Part shown: piece after piece, positions 29,196 to 37,410 of the stretch | Layout: each line of letters opens with the position of its first letter | Position numbering within the stretch: position 1 is the first letter of the stretch | Origin: an uncultured Caldilineales bacterium | GTDB lineage: Bacteria > Chloroflexota > Anaerolineae > JAAEKA01 | DNA: 64,000 bases | Direction of reading: 5' to 3' | NCBI GenBank assembly: GCA_937907455.1 | Contig: CALESQ010000120.1 | Coordinates: 47,324-111,323, forward strand | The notes under the pieces: generated by a model | The model's input: the letters and a program-made list of their open reading frames with translations, nothing else | What the model was told of the DNA's origin: nothing | The model's database searches: none | Program-made: the position numbers and the translations under genes

Positions 29196-30277
29196 AGGTG
29201 ACCATTGCGGTATTACCGGGCGATGGCATTGGCCCGGAAGTGACTGCCGAGACGGTGAAGCTGCTCCAGACAGTGGCGACGCGCTTCGGTCATACCTTTG
29301 AATTTGAGACCGCGCTGTTAGGTGGCTGCGCTATTGACGCCACCGGCACGGCCCTGCCTGAGGCCACCGTAACCGTGTGCCGTGCTGCCGATGCCGTGCT
29401 GCTGGGCGCGGTGGGCGGCCCCAAGTGGGATAATCCCGCGGCCGCGGTGCGTCCCGAACAGGGCCTGCTGGGCATCCGCAAGGCGCTGGGCCTGTATGCC
29501 AATCTGCGTCCGGTGAAGCTGGTCCCCGCGCTGCTGCATGCCTCAACCATCAAGCCGGAAACGCTGGCCGGTGTGGATTTGCTGGTGGTGCGCGAGCTGA
29601 CCGGCGGCATCTACTTCGGCGCCCGTCAGGAAGCCACTGTCGAGCAGCCCGTGGCCTTTGATACCATGATCTATCAGCGTGATGAGATCGAGCGCGTCGC
29701 TCGGCTGGCGGCCGAGGCGGCACGCGGTCGCCGCGGCAAACTCGCCTCGGTAGACAAGGCCAATGTACTGGCAAGTTCCCGCCTCTGGCGACGTGTGGTG
29801 AGCGAGGTGCTAGCCGCAGAGTTCCCCGATGTGGCCCTGGAGCATGTGCTGGTGGATGCGATGGCCATGCATCTGATCCGTCGCCCTGCGGCCTACGATG
29901 TCATCGTCGCTGAAAACCTGTTTGGCGACATCCTCACCGATGAAGCCAGCATGTTAGCCGGCAGCATGGGCCTGTTGCCCAGCGCCAGCCTGGGCGAGTC
30001 GCTCAATCGTCACGGCCTGCCGCGCGGTCTCTACGAGCCGATTCACGGCTCTGCGCCCGATATCGCCGGGCAGGGCGTGGCTAATCCGCTGGCAACCATG
30101 CTTAGCGCGGCGCTGCTGCTGCGCCACTCCCTCGGTTTGGAGGCGGAAGCACAAGCCATCGAGACCGCAGTAGAGGCGGTGTTGGCTGCCGGGCTGCGCA
30201 CTGCTGATATCGCCTATGGTGCAGCCGGGGCACTGGGCACTGCCGCCATGGGCGCTGCGGTGATCAGCAGGCTTTAG
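29192..30277 (+). CDS. leuB: 3-isopropylmalate dehydrogenase
   Basis: NAD-dependent oxidative decarboxylation of 3-isopropylmalate; in the citramalate route it also yields 2-oxobutyrate. The 361-residue protein has VLPGDGIGPEVTAETVKLL, AVGGPKWD, RELTGGIYFG, SVDKANVLASSRLWR with catalytic Lys, NLFGDILTDEASML with metal-binding Asp, and EPIHGSAPDIAGQGVANPLA. Start overlaps the preceding small gene by 4 nt. Confidence 0.96.
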   Translation: MKVTIAVLPGDGIGPEVTAETVKLLQTVATRFGHTFEFETALLGGCAIDATGTALPEATVTVCRAADAVLLGAVGGPKWDNPAAAVRPEQGLLGIRKALGLYANLRPVKLVPALLHASTIKPETLAGVDLLVVRELTGGIYFGARQEATVEQPVAFDTMIYQRDEIERVARLAAEAARGRRGKLASVDKANVLASSRLWRRVVSEVLAAEFPDVALEHVLVDAMAMHLIRRPAAYDVIVAENLFGDILTDEASMLAGSMGLLPSASLGESLNRHGLPRGLYEPIHGSAPDIAGQGVANPLATMLSAALLLRHSLGLEAEAQAIETAVEAVLAAGLRTADIAYGAAGALGTAAMGAAVISRL

Positions 30278-30319
30278 ACAACGATTTTTTAACACTTGCA
30301 ACCCAAACAGGATTTTCTC

Positions 30320-32008
30320 ATGTCTATAGGTTCCGTGCAATCCCCCCCGATCTGGCTTTATGACACCACTCTGCGCGATGGCACGCAAGGTGAGGGCGTT
30401 AACTTTTCCTGCGAAGACAAGCTGCGCATCAGCCGCAAGCTGGACGACCTCGGCATTCACTACATCGAGGGCGGTTGGCCTGGCTCCAATCCCAAAGACA
30501 TCGAATACTTCGAGCGCGCCCGTCACGAACTCAAATTGCGCACTGCGCGCGTGGTGGCTTTTGGCAGCACTGTGAAGGCGCACACCGACCCGGCTGACGA
30601 TTCTCAAATGCGTCTGCTGGTAGATGCGGCCACGCCTGTCATCTGCATTTTTGGCAAAACGTGGGATTTGCATGTGCATGAGGTGCTGCGCACTACCCTG
30701 GACGAGAATTTGCGCATGATCGGCGCCAGCGCGGCCTATCTCAAAGCGCACACCGGTGAATTTATCTACGACGCCGAGCATTTCTTCGATGGCTACAAAG
30801 CCAATCCCGATTATGCCCTGGAGACGCTGAAGGCCGCCGCCGACAACGGCGCCGATGCGTTGGTGCTGTGTGATACCAATGGCGGCAGCTTGTATTGGGA
30901 AGTGGGTGAGATCGTCACAGCCGTGCGCGCTTCGCTGGAGCGCATGGGCTATCGCGGGGTATTGGGGATTCACACCCATAACGATGGCGATGTCGGCGTG
31001 GCGAACGCGTTGGAGGCGATCCGCCGCGGAGCCACCCACGTTCAGGGTACTATCAACGGCTACGGCGAACGCTGCGGCAACAGCAACTTAAACAGCATCA
31101 TCGCCAATCTTAAATTGAAGATGGGGCTGGATGCTATCAGCGAGCAGCAATTGGCGCACCTGCACGAGACCGCCCATTTTGTGGCTGAGTTGGCTAACCT
31201 GCAACTACCCTCGCACATGGCTTTTGTAGGACGTTCTGCTTTCGCTCATAAGGGCGGCACGCACGTCAATGCTGTGGTAAAGTTGGAGCGCAGCTATCAG
31301 CACATCACTCCGCAGCTTGTGGGCAACCAAAAGCGTATTGTGGTCAGTGAGCTGAGCGGCAAGGATAATATTGCGGTCAAGCGCGAAGAATTTGGCCTGC
31401 ATGATCTGAGCAAGGAGCAAGAGCGCGGCGTGCTGGCGCGCATCAAGGAGCTGGAGAACCACGGTTTCGCCTTTGAGGGTGCCGAAGGCTCGGTGGCCCT
31501 GCTGCTGCGCCGCTTGCAGCCCGGCTATCAGCCCCCGTTTGAGCTGTTGCGCTACAAAGTGGTCGTGGAGCACATGAACGGCAAGGCGCACAATGGCTTG
31601 GTGGGCGATCATACCAGCGCAATGCCGACTGACATGGCCTATGATCCCTCAGCCTGGTTTGTAGAGGCCACGGTGAAGGTGAAGGTGGGCGGCCAGATCT
31701 TTCACACCGCAGCCGAGGGCAACGGTCCTGTGAACGCATTGGACCTGGCGCTACGCAAGGCCATTTTGCAGTTCTATCCCCAATTGGTGGATGTAAATCT
31801 GGTGGACTACAAGGTGCGCATTCTGGATAGCCACGCAGCCACTGGTGCTATTGTGCGCGTGCTGATCGAATCAACCAACGGTCACGCCCGCTGGAGTACC
31901 GTGGGTGCCAGCAGCAACATCATCGAAGCCAGTTGGCAAGCTCTGGCCGATAGCGTGGAATACGCGCTGCTGGGTATGGCCGGGGAGCAGGCGGGGAGTG
32001 ACAGGTAA
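30320..32008 (+). CDS. cimA: (R)-citramalate synthase
   Basis: Condenses pyruvate and acetyl-CoA to citramalate, giving threonine-independent 2-oxobutyrate for isoleucine together with LeuCDB. The 562-residue protein has LYDTTLRDGTQGEGVNFS, GGWPGSNPKD, HTHNDGDVGVANALEA (metal site) and GYGERCGNSNLNS, which distinguish the citramalate synthase subgroup from LeuA. The C-terminal regulatory domain starts near residue 380. ATG 30320 follows AGGA by 7 nt. It is the last gene of the branched-chain locus, followed by a palindromic element rather than a simple terminator. Confidence 0.92.
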   Translation: MSIGSVQSPPIWLYDTTLRDGTQGEGVNFSCEDKLRISRKLDDLGIHYIEGGWPGSNPKDIEYFERARHELKLRTARVVAFGSTVKAHTDPADDSQMRLLVDAATPVICIFGKTWDLHVHEVLRTTLDENLRMIGASAAYLKAHTGEFIYDAEHFFDGYKANPDYALETLKAAADNGADALVLCDTNGGSLYWEVGEIVTAVRASLERMGYRGVLGIHTHNDGDVGVANALEAIRRGATHVQGTINGYGERCGNSNLNSIIANLKLKMGLDAISEQQLAHLHETAHFVAELANLQLPSHMAFVGRSAFAHKGGTHVNAVVKLERSYQHITPQLVGNQKRIVVSELSGKDNIAVKREEFGLHDLSKEQERGVLARIKELENHGFAFEGAEGSVALLLRRLQPGYQPPFELLRYKVVVEHMNGKAHNGLVGDHTSAMPTDMAYDPSAWFVEATVKVKVGGQIFHTAAEGNGPVNALDLALRKAILQFYPQLVDVNLVDYKVRILDSHAATGAIVRVLIESTNGHARWSTVGASSNIIEASWQALADSVEYALLGMAGEQAGSDR

Positions 32009-32108
32009 CGAGCGAGAAGCGCAAAGGAAAAGTTCTCACCGCTGTCACTGCGAACGCAGTGAGGAGTCCCCTGCGCGCTGATGCAGTGGTTCTTTTGTCT
32101 TTAGTTTG

Positions 32109-32228
32109 CCCTCACCCCCGGCCCCTCTCCCAGGGGGAGAGGGGAGTGTCTGCTTTCCGGTTCTCTCCGCTTTCCGGTTCCCTCTTTTTCTGGTTCCCTC
32201 TCCCTTTGGGAGAGGGTTAGGGTGAGGG
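32109..32228. repeat. REP/MITE-like composite palindromic element after cimA
   Basis: Terminal inverted repeats CCCTCACCC (32109-32117) and GGGTGAGGG (32220-32228) bound about 120 bp. Inside are two perfect hairpins: CCCCTCTCCC/GGGAGAGGGG (32122-32144) and CCCTCTCCC/GGGAGAGGG (32196-32216). Between them are TTTCCGGTTCTC-type repeats. The composition is that of mobile palindromic repeats common in many genomes. It may also end the cimA transcript. Confidence 0.8.
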
Positions 32229-32237
32229 CTGCTTCCT

Positions 32238-32939
32238 TCACTTCCTCGTCCCCATCACCGTTTCACCACCGCGCACGCGGTCGCCTGGAGCCACCGCCAG
32301 GCGCATGCCCGCTGGTAGATACAACCGCACCACGCCGCCCAATGCCAGATGGGCCGTCACCTGTCCCCTGCCGACAGCATCTTCCAGATCAACCAGTGCT
32401 GTAATTGGCTGCGCCATCCACGTTGGCAGCAACTGCCATTCCGCGCGCGCAGTGAGCTGCATCAGCACACGTGTGCCTTGCGGCTGGCGAATGCCTAACC
32501 ACAGGCTTTCCCCCACCGTTGTTGGCTGTTCCGGGGAGACAAGCTCCAGACACCGGTACTGCACGGCCCCCTGACCGGGCGCGCGCACCAGCGGCACATC
32601 ACCCAGGTTGATGCGAATGGTCACCTGTTGAGCAGGCGCGTGCAAAAAGCGTTCTTCCTGCTGAATTGAAATTGTTTGTACCGTGCCATCGCAAGGGGCC
32701 AGAATGGCATCTTCTACCGCTGGAATGCGCCGCGGTGGGTTGCGGAATACCCAGAAAACACCGGCTAATCCGGTCAAGCTGGCTGCTGCTGCCAAGAAGC
32801 GCCCTGCAGATTTGCGGCGCAGCCAGCGCAGCAGCGTTGCGGCGCTGGCACTGCCTAGCAGTGCTACCAGGCCACCGGCGCGCTCCAGCGCGCTGATACG
32901 TTCTTCGGGCAGGGGAACCGGGACAAATGATTGCTTCAT
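32238..32939 (-). CDS. Phosphatidylserine decarboxylase-like protein lacking catalytic residues
   Basis: A 233-residue protein with two hydrophobic segments near the N terminus (residues about 20-35 and 45-60). A domain laid out like small archaeal-type phosphatidylserine decarboxylases follows: VFRNPPRRIPAVEDAILAPCDGTV, GDVPLVRAPGQGAV, and GGVVRLYLPAGMRLAVAPGD followed by GGETV. The family's DVHxxR His is Pro here, and the self-cleaving FGS Ser is Gly, so pyruvoyl formation should be impossible. It is probably a structural or lipid-binding descendant. Start 32939 (MKQSF) is chosen; an in-frame ATG at 32981 would add a hydrophobic 14-residue stretch and is possible given the nearby promoter. 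Confidence 0.6.
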   Translation of the reverse strand: MKQSFVPVPLPEERISALERAGGLVALLGSASAATLLRWLRRKSAGRFLAAAASLTGLAGVFWVFRNPPRRIPAVEDAILAPCDGTVQTISIQQEERFLHAPAQQVTIRINLGDVPLVRAPGQGAVQYRCLELVSPEQPTTVGESLWLGIRQPQGTRVLMQLTARAEWQLLPTWMAQPITALVDLEDAVGRGQVTAHLALGGVVRLYLPAGMRLAVAPGDRVRGGETVMGTRK

Positions 32940-33013
32940 CGTGATGACATAGAAAAAATAGACAAAAAACGCCGAAAGCATTACACTGGTTTTTCGTGCT
33001 GAACTACAGGCAG

Positions 33014-33042
33014 ATTATGGCACAGCCCCGCGGGGCTGTCAA
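33014..33042 (-). promoter_or_regulatory. Promoter with an 18-bp palindrome in its spacer
   Basis: On the minus strand TTGACA (33042-33037) and CATAAT (33019-33014) are 17 bp apart, firing toward the PSD-like gene. The perfect palindrome ACAGCCCCGCGGGGCTGT (33022-33039) fills most of the spacer and overlaps the -35, a position typical of operators. The HAD gene is transcribed the other way from the same gap. Confidence 0.6.
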
Positions 33043-33075
33043 TCTGTTCGCTGCCACAGAAAGACCAATCTTGCT

Positions 33076-33756
33076 ATGACGATTTCCAGCCAGACGGCAG
33101 ATGTTGCCGCATTTTTTGATATGGATAAAACCTTGCTTAGCGACAGCTCGGTGCTGTTGCTGGCGCGCTACATGCGCAGCCGTGGCGAGCTGTCATGGAG
33201 CGAAGTTCGCATCATTTTGAAAGATGTATTGCGCTACAAGCTGGGTCAACTGGACTTGCCCGAAGCTACCCGGCGCTACGTGGAAAAAATTGCTGGTCAT
33301 CTCGAAGCTGACCGCATCGCTCATTCACACCAATGGTTTCAGGATCACCTTATCCATTACGTGGCTGCAGAAGGGCGTCGCTGGATCGAGGAGCATCGCC
33401 GCAACGGCCATCGCGTAGCCCTGATCACCGCATCGCCCACCTATACCGCCGATCAACTCGCTCGACACCTCAGCATCGAGCCGGAAGATGTGATGGCGAC
33501 GCGTTTTGAGGTTGAGGATGGGCGCTTCACTGGCCGCGTGCTGGAGCCGATGGTCTACGGCCAGGGTAAGTTGCAGGCTGCCCGCGCCTATGCGGCCCGT
33601 TTCGGGGTAGACCTGGCGCGCAGTTACTTCTACACCGACAGCATCGAAGATTTGCCTTTGCTGGAGCGCATCGGCAACCCGGTGGCAGTGAATCCTGACC
33701 GTCCATTGCGCAAGCTGGCTAAAGCGCGCGGCTGGGCGATCCAACGCTTTTATTGA
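33076..33756 (+). CDS. HAD-superfamily IB phosphatase (SerB/CicA-like)
   Basis: A 226-residue hydrolase with all four HAD motifs: FFDMDKTLLSDSS (nucleophile Asp in DMDKT, about residue 17), LITASPT, a Lys in YGQGKLQAA, and YFYTDSIEDLPLL. The cap is helical, as in subfamily IB. Substrate is unknown; family members act on phosphoserine, phosphatidylglycerophosphate-type or lysophosphatidate substrates. The divergent PSD-like gene hints at phospholipid metabolism, but this is weak. No Shine-Dalgarno is apparent. Confidence 0.85.
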   Translation: MTISSQTADVAAFFDMDKTLLSDSSVLLLARYMRSRGELSWSEVRIILKDVLRYKLGQLDLPEATRRYVEKIAGHLEADRIAHSHQWFQDHLIHYVAAEGRRWIEEHRRNGHRVALITASPTYTADQLARHLSIEPEDVMATRFEVEDGRFTGRVLEPMVYGQGKLQAARAYAARFGVDLARSYFYTDSIEDLPLLERIGNPVAVNPDRPLRKLAKARGWAIQRFY

Positions 33757-33778
33757 TAGCGAAGTGCTGAGCGGGGTA

Positions 33779-36700
33779 TCAAGGCATGCTGGCGGCCATC
33801 AGCGGCAGGTATACCCGTCCGCAGGCATTCGTCCAGCCTGGGGTAGGCACGAACAAATAGCCCCAGGGGTCGCTGTTCAGCGGGCAACGGCCATAGGCCA
33901 CATCCCCGGTCTGCGCCGGAAACACCACACTATCCAACATCGTTACACTGTCCGGGTGAAAAAGCCCAACGGCTTCACCGGCCTTGTCCAGCTTGAAATT
34001 GGTATGGGTTGGCCCCTGGGTGGTCTCATCATCAGCCCAGAACAGCAGTGACTGGCCGGGGTTCAGCAGGATATCCGCCATGATTCTGAACTTGGTGGGG
34101 CGTTGCAGATTGTCGGTCAGCGAATAGTTGCGCAGGTTAACCGTGGCCGTGCTGACATTCGTCACCTCGATCCAGTCGGGGAATTCGCCCGGATCGTCAG
34201 GGTCTTCAATGGTGTTTTCGTTGTCTGCCATGAACTCGGTGATCAGCACCGGTGAAGTTTGGAACCCTACGCGATACCTGTGCAGCAGTACCGGCGCGGC
34301 AAAGGGATCATACCCGGCGCGGCCATAATCATCCAGCACATGTAGATAATACGACACCACCGTGCCATTGCTTGCCGCGGGGATTTGTCCGCCATACAGC
34401 CCATCATTCGCCGCACCATCGCCGTGCAGTCCATCATCGTACAGCGTTGCCGATGTGGTGGGACGGCCCTGCGTGCCATAGAGGATGCTGGCTTGGCTGA
34501 TCAGCCCGTCATCGGCCAGTCGCGCCGTGACCGTCACTACATCACCCGCCTGCGGCAGTGCCGGCGTCTGCTGTACCTGGCTGATGACAGGCGACAGCAG
34601 GCGGTTGGACTGTTCAGGGGTTGGTTGGTTGAAACGGAACCATTGACCGCTGTAATCAGGAAAGCGCGCCCAGGCCACATCCGCGCTTAATGCCGGATAC
34701 GTGATGCTATCCAGCAGGGTGCTGCCATCGCGGTCAAACCAGTACAGCGTGCCGCCGTTTGCTGACAGCACGAAGTTCGTATGCTGGTTGCCTTGCTGCG
34801 GCTGGCCGTCGCCCCAAAACAGCAGCGTGCCCAGCGGAGCCATCTGCGTGCCTGTGGCGATCTGAAAGCGCGTTGGCTCGGAGCGGTTGTCGCTGAGGTA
34901 AGTTCCGCCGATGTCCACAGCACGCAGACCCGCATTCACCAGCTCGAACCAGGGGTCATAGCGGCGATCTGCCGGATCGGGCAAGGTGCGGCTGTTGTAG
35001 GGCATCAGCTCATTTAGGCTGAGAAAGCGGCTTTGCGTTGGCATATAGGCGGGCAATGCAGCCTGCACAAAGTGGTTGCGTTGTTCTGCAAACGTGCGCA
35101 TCGCCATCATGCTGGCGTTCATCACAGCATAGTTCTCGCGGGTTGGCTTCCAGATATCGCGCACCGCATCAAACCAGATCTGCTGGCGGGCGGTCTCTAC
35201 GCGCGCGGCCACTGCCTGCGGCGTCATCAGGGTAGCCATCAGCTCTTGCAGACGTTCACCGTAGTAGCGGCGATATTGCGGCACGGCTAGCAGGCGCGTT
35301 TGCAGCACATTGATCTCGGCATTGGCGCTGGGATGGGCGGCTGTACCGTAGTCCAGCGCTTGCACTGAATTGCCGAAAGACAGGTTGTTGTCCCACGGTA
35401 ACATCTGCCAGCGTTTGCTGGCGGCGTTGTGGTAAAGCAGATATTGGTGAACGAAGTCCTGGTCAGCGATCAACGTTTTCAGCGCCAGATAGTCGAGAAA
35501 ACTACGCACATCAAACACATCGCTGATGGTTGCAGCAAATTCATGCTCGGCGGTACGATTCACCACCGCAGCAAAGTCGTATAGCGCCTGCTGATTGCGT
35601 CCCTTCACGACCTGGTTGACGCAGTTGGGGTCACTGTCCAGACCGTCGTCGCATTTGAACACGTCGTCGTTGAGGGGGTCGCGCCCGGTGCGCTGCAAAA
35701 ACGCGCTGTCGGGGTTCTCCACTGCAGTCAGCACGCCCAGGAATTGCCCGTTTAGCGCCAAATGCACAAATTGAGCTTGTTGCGGTTGCAAGCCCAGCGC
35801 CTCGAAAAGGTCGTAAACAATCTTGTCGCGCAGCAGCGTGGGATCGTAGCCTTCACCGTTGATCAACAACACGTTGCTGCCCCACATAGGCAGCGCTACG
35901 TTAGCTTCAAAACGCCATCCTTTTTTGTTGCTGGCGCGCGTGCTGCGTCCGCGGTATTGTGCGGTGGCGTCGTAGGTTACGCCCTGCCAGGTCAGATCGG
36001 CGGCCACTTTGTTGTCGGTGAAGGGGTCGCTGTATAGTCGAAACCAGTTGCTTAACGACAAGCTCAATTGCAGCACCGGCAGCGTGCTGACGCTGTGATC
36101 CACGGGTGTAGCGCAGGCAGGCGTGCTGCGTGGGCTGCTGTTGCCGTCTACATCTATTGCCATCACTGCGTAGCACACCGGCTGACCTACAGTGACAGCG
36201 CTGTCGAAATAGCGCGTCAGCGGGGTGAGGCTATCACTCACCGGCAGGAATGGCCCGGCGCTGCTGTTGGCGCGGTACACGCGATAGCCGGCCACATCTG
36301 CCGCAGTGGCGGCATCCCAGCTCACCAGTGCCATGGCATAGCCTCCCAGCACCTCAAGCCCTTGTGGCTGCGCAGGAGCCTGCTGATCAGCACGGTGCGC
36401 CTCGATCCAGATTGCTGAAACCAGCGGTTGGGTGGCCGGTGCTGAAAAGGTGATGTCTAGTTGACCATCGGCTACCTGCGCGGCAAAGCGATAGCGCACC
36501 ACATAATCGTGCTGGGCCAGGGCGTACAGGTCCAGGTTTTGGATCACCGGTTGCCCCTCGATCGCTACGCTGAAACTGGCTTGATTGGGGCCGTGGAAGC
36601 GCACCTCGGCCATGTGCAGCTCCACCAGGTACAGGCCGTTGGGCACGGTGAAGCGATAAGCGGCCATGCCGGCGCGCGCGCTGCGGTACACGTCATCGTC

Positions 36701-37051
36701 TTCGGTGTTTTCCAGCGGCTCAAAGGAATAGTAGGTGCTTACGATTTCGCCGCCTTCGTAACCGCCTCCATCCAGGCCGTTGCGGGCATGGTCGGCATGC
36801 AGCCAGCGGCCATCGCCCAACGTCACGGCCTCGCCGCCACTGTTCAGGCCATAAGGCAGGCTGACGGGCGTATAGCTGGGGCGGCTGATTAGCGGCAGAT
36901 AGACGCGGCAAGGCGATGTGCCGCCGCCGGTGCAGGTCGCACCTTGTGCAGCTATCGCTAGCGCGCCTGTCAGCCAGGCAGAAAGTGCCAGCAGTAGGCT
37001 GATCAAGCTGTAAAGCCCCCCGCGCACGATGCGATCAATTTGCGCGTTCAT
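33779..37051 (-). CDS. Secreted CotH-kinase / lamin-tail / malectin-like multidomain protein
   Basis: A 1090-residue exported protein with a signal peptide (about 1-36). Domains in order: a malectin-like domain (about 60-215: LNSGGEAVTLGDGRWLHAD, GLYLVELHMAEV); fibronectin type III (about 220-320); CotH kinase-like (about 330-650: YRGRSTRASNKKGWRFE, LLRDKIVYDLFEALG, WQMLPWDNNLSFG); a lamin-tail domain (about 675-810); an Ig-like stretch (about 825-910: DDGLHGDGAANDGLYGG); and a second lamin-tail domain (about 935-1070: ITEFMADNENTIEDPDDPGE). The CotH fold is an atypical kinase in spore coats. Lamin-tail domains occur on bacterial exoproteins. RVYLPL occurs both just after the signal peptide and at the extreme C terminus. 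Confidence 0.85.
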   Translation of the reverse strand: MNAQIDRIVRGGLYSLISLLLALSAWLTGALAIAAQGATCTGGGTSPCRVYLPLISRPSYTPVSLPYGLNSGGEAVTLGDGRWLHADHARNGLDGGGYEGGEIVSTYYSFEPLENTEDDDVYRSARAGMAAYRFTVPNGLYLVELHMAEVRFHGPNQASFSVAIEGQPVIQNLDLYALAQHDYVVRYRFAAQVADGQLDITFSAPATQPLVSAIWIEAHRADQQAPAQPQGLEVLGGYAMALVSWDAATAADVAGYRVYRANSSAGPFLPVSDSLTPLTRYFDSAVTVGQPVCYAVMAIDVDGNSSPRSTPACATPVDHSVSTLPVLQLSLSLSNWFRLYSDPFTDNKVAADLTWQGVTYDATAQYRGRSTRASNKKGWRFEANVALPMWGSNVLLINGEGYDPTLLRDKIVYDLFEALGLQPQQAQFVHLALNGQFLGVLTAVENPDSAFLQRTGRDPLNDDVFKCDDGLDSDPNCVNQVVKGRNQQALYDFAAVVNRTAEHEFAATISDVFDVRSFLDYLALKTLIADQDFVHQYLLYHNAASKRWQMLPWDNNLSFGNSVQALDYGTAAHPSANAEINVLQTRLLAVPQYRRYYGERLQELMATLMTPQAVAARVETARQQIWFDAVRDIWKPTRENYAVMNASMMAMRTFAEQRNHFVQAALPAYMPTQSRFLSLNELMPYNSRTLPDPADRRYDPWFELVNAGLRAVDIGGTYLSDNRSEPTRFQIATGTQMAPLGTLLFWGDGQPQQGNQHTNFVLSANGGTLYWFDRDGSTLLDSITYPALSADVAWARFPDYSGQWFRFNQPTPEQSNRLLSPVISQVQQTPALPQAGDVVTVTARLADDGLISQASILYGTQGRPTTSATLYDDGLHGDGAANDGLYGGQIPAASNGTVVSYYLHVLDDYGRAGYDPFAAPVLLHRYRVGFQTSPVLITEFMADNENTIEDPDDPGEFPDWIEVTNVSTATVNLRNYSLTDNLQRPTKFRIMADILLNPGQSLLFWADDETTQGPTHTNFKLDKAGEAVGLFHPDSVTMLDSVVFPAQTGDVAYGRCPLNSDPWGYLFVPTPGWTNACGRVYLPLMAASMP

Positions 37052-37071
37052 TGTCCACCGCTTTTTTCCTG

Positions 37072-37108
37072 AAAAAAGCCCCTCGACGGCTTGAGCGACC
37101 GGAGGGGC
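37072..37108 (-). terminator. Terminator of the sigma-factor transcript
   Basis: Read on the minus strand, GCCCCTC (37108-37102) pairs with GAGGGGC (37084-37078), followed by six T. It lies just behind the basic small protein gene. An adjoining palindrome GCTTTTTT/AAAAAAGC (37060-37079) lies between it and the CotH start. Confidence 0.8.
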
Positions 37109-37114
37109 AGAAAG

Positions 37115-37402
37115 CTAGTTGCTTTTCCAGATGCGGAACGTGTAGCTAAACACGTTGGGATTGGCTGGCGGTGGCTCTACCGGCCGCGGGGCTCTTCCCA
37201 GTTTCAGATACGGTGACAGGTTGTCGTCCGGTGGCGGGGTGACGCTACGCGGATGGCGGCCAACTGTTTTGGTGGGTGTTGCCGCATGGTCTGTTTTGGC
37301 GGGTGCGTTCTTGCGGCGTTTGCGCCGTGGTACTCGCACCGGTGCTTTGGCGGGTGCTGCTGCTTCGTCAGCAGGTTTGTCGTTGGGTTTACGTCTTGGC
37401 AA
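37115..37402 (-). CDS. 95-residue basic Pro/Lys/Arg-rich hypothetical protein
   Basis: Starts 8 nt after the sigma-factor stop on the minus strand. The N-terminal half is a disordered, strongly basic segment (MPRRKPNDKPADEAAAPAKA, then RVPRRKRRKNAPAK). The C-terminal part, PYLKLGRAPRPVEPPPANPN followed by VFSYTFRIWKSN, looks ordered. There is no signal or membrane segment. The composition suggests binding to nucleic acid or to RNA polymerase, and its position makes co-expression with sigma certain if the terminator behind it is real. No family recognised. Confidence 0.6.
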   Translation of the reverse strand: MPRRKPNDKPADEAAAPAKAPVRVPRRKRRKNAPAKTDHAATPTKTVGRHPRSVTPPPDDNLSPYLKLGRAPRPVEPPPANPNVFSYTFRIWKSN

Positions 37403-37410
37403 GGCAACCT

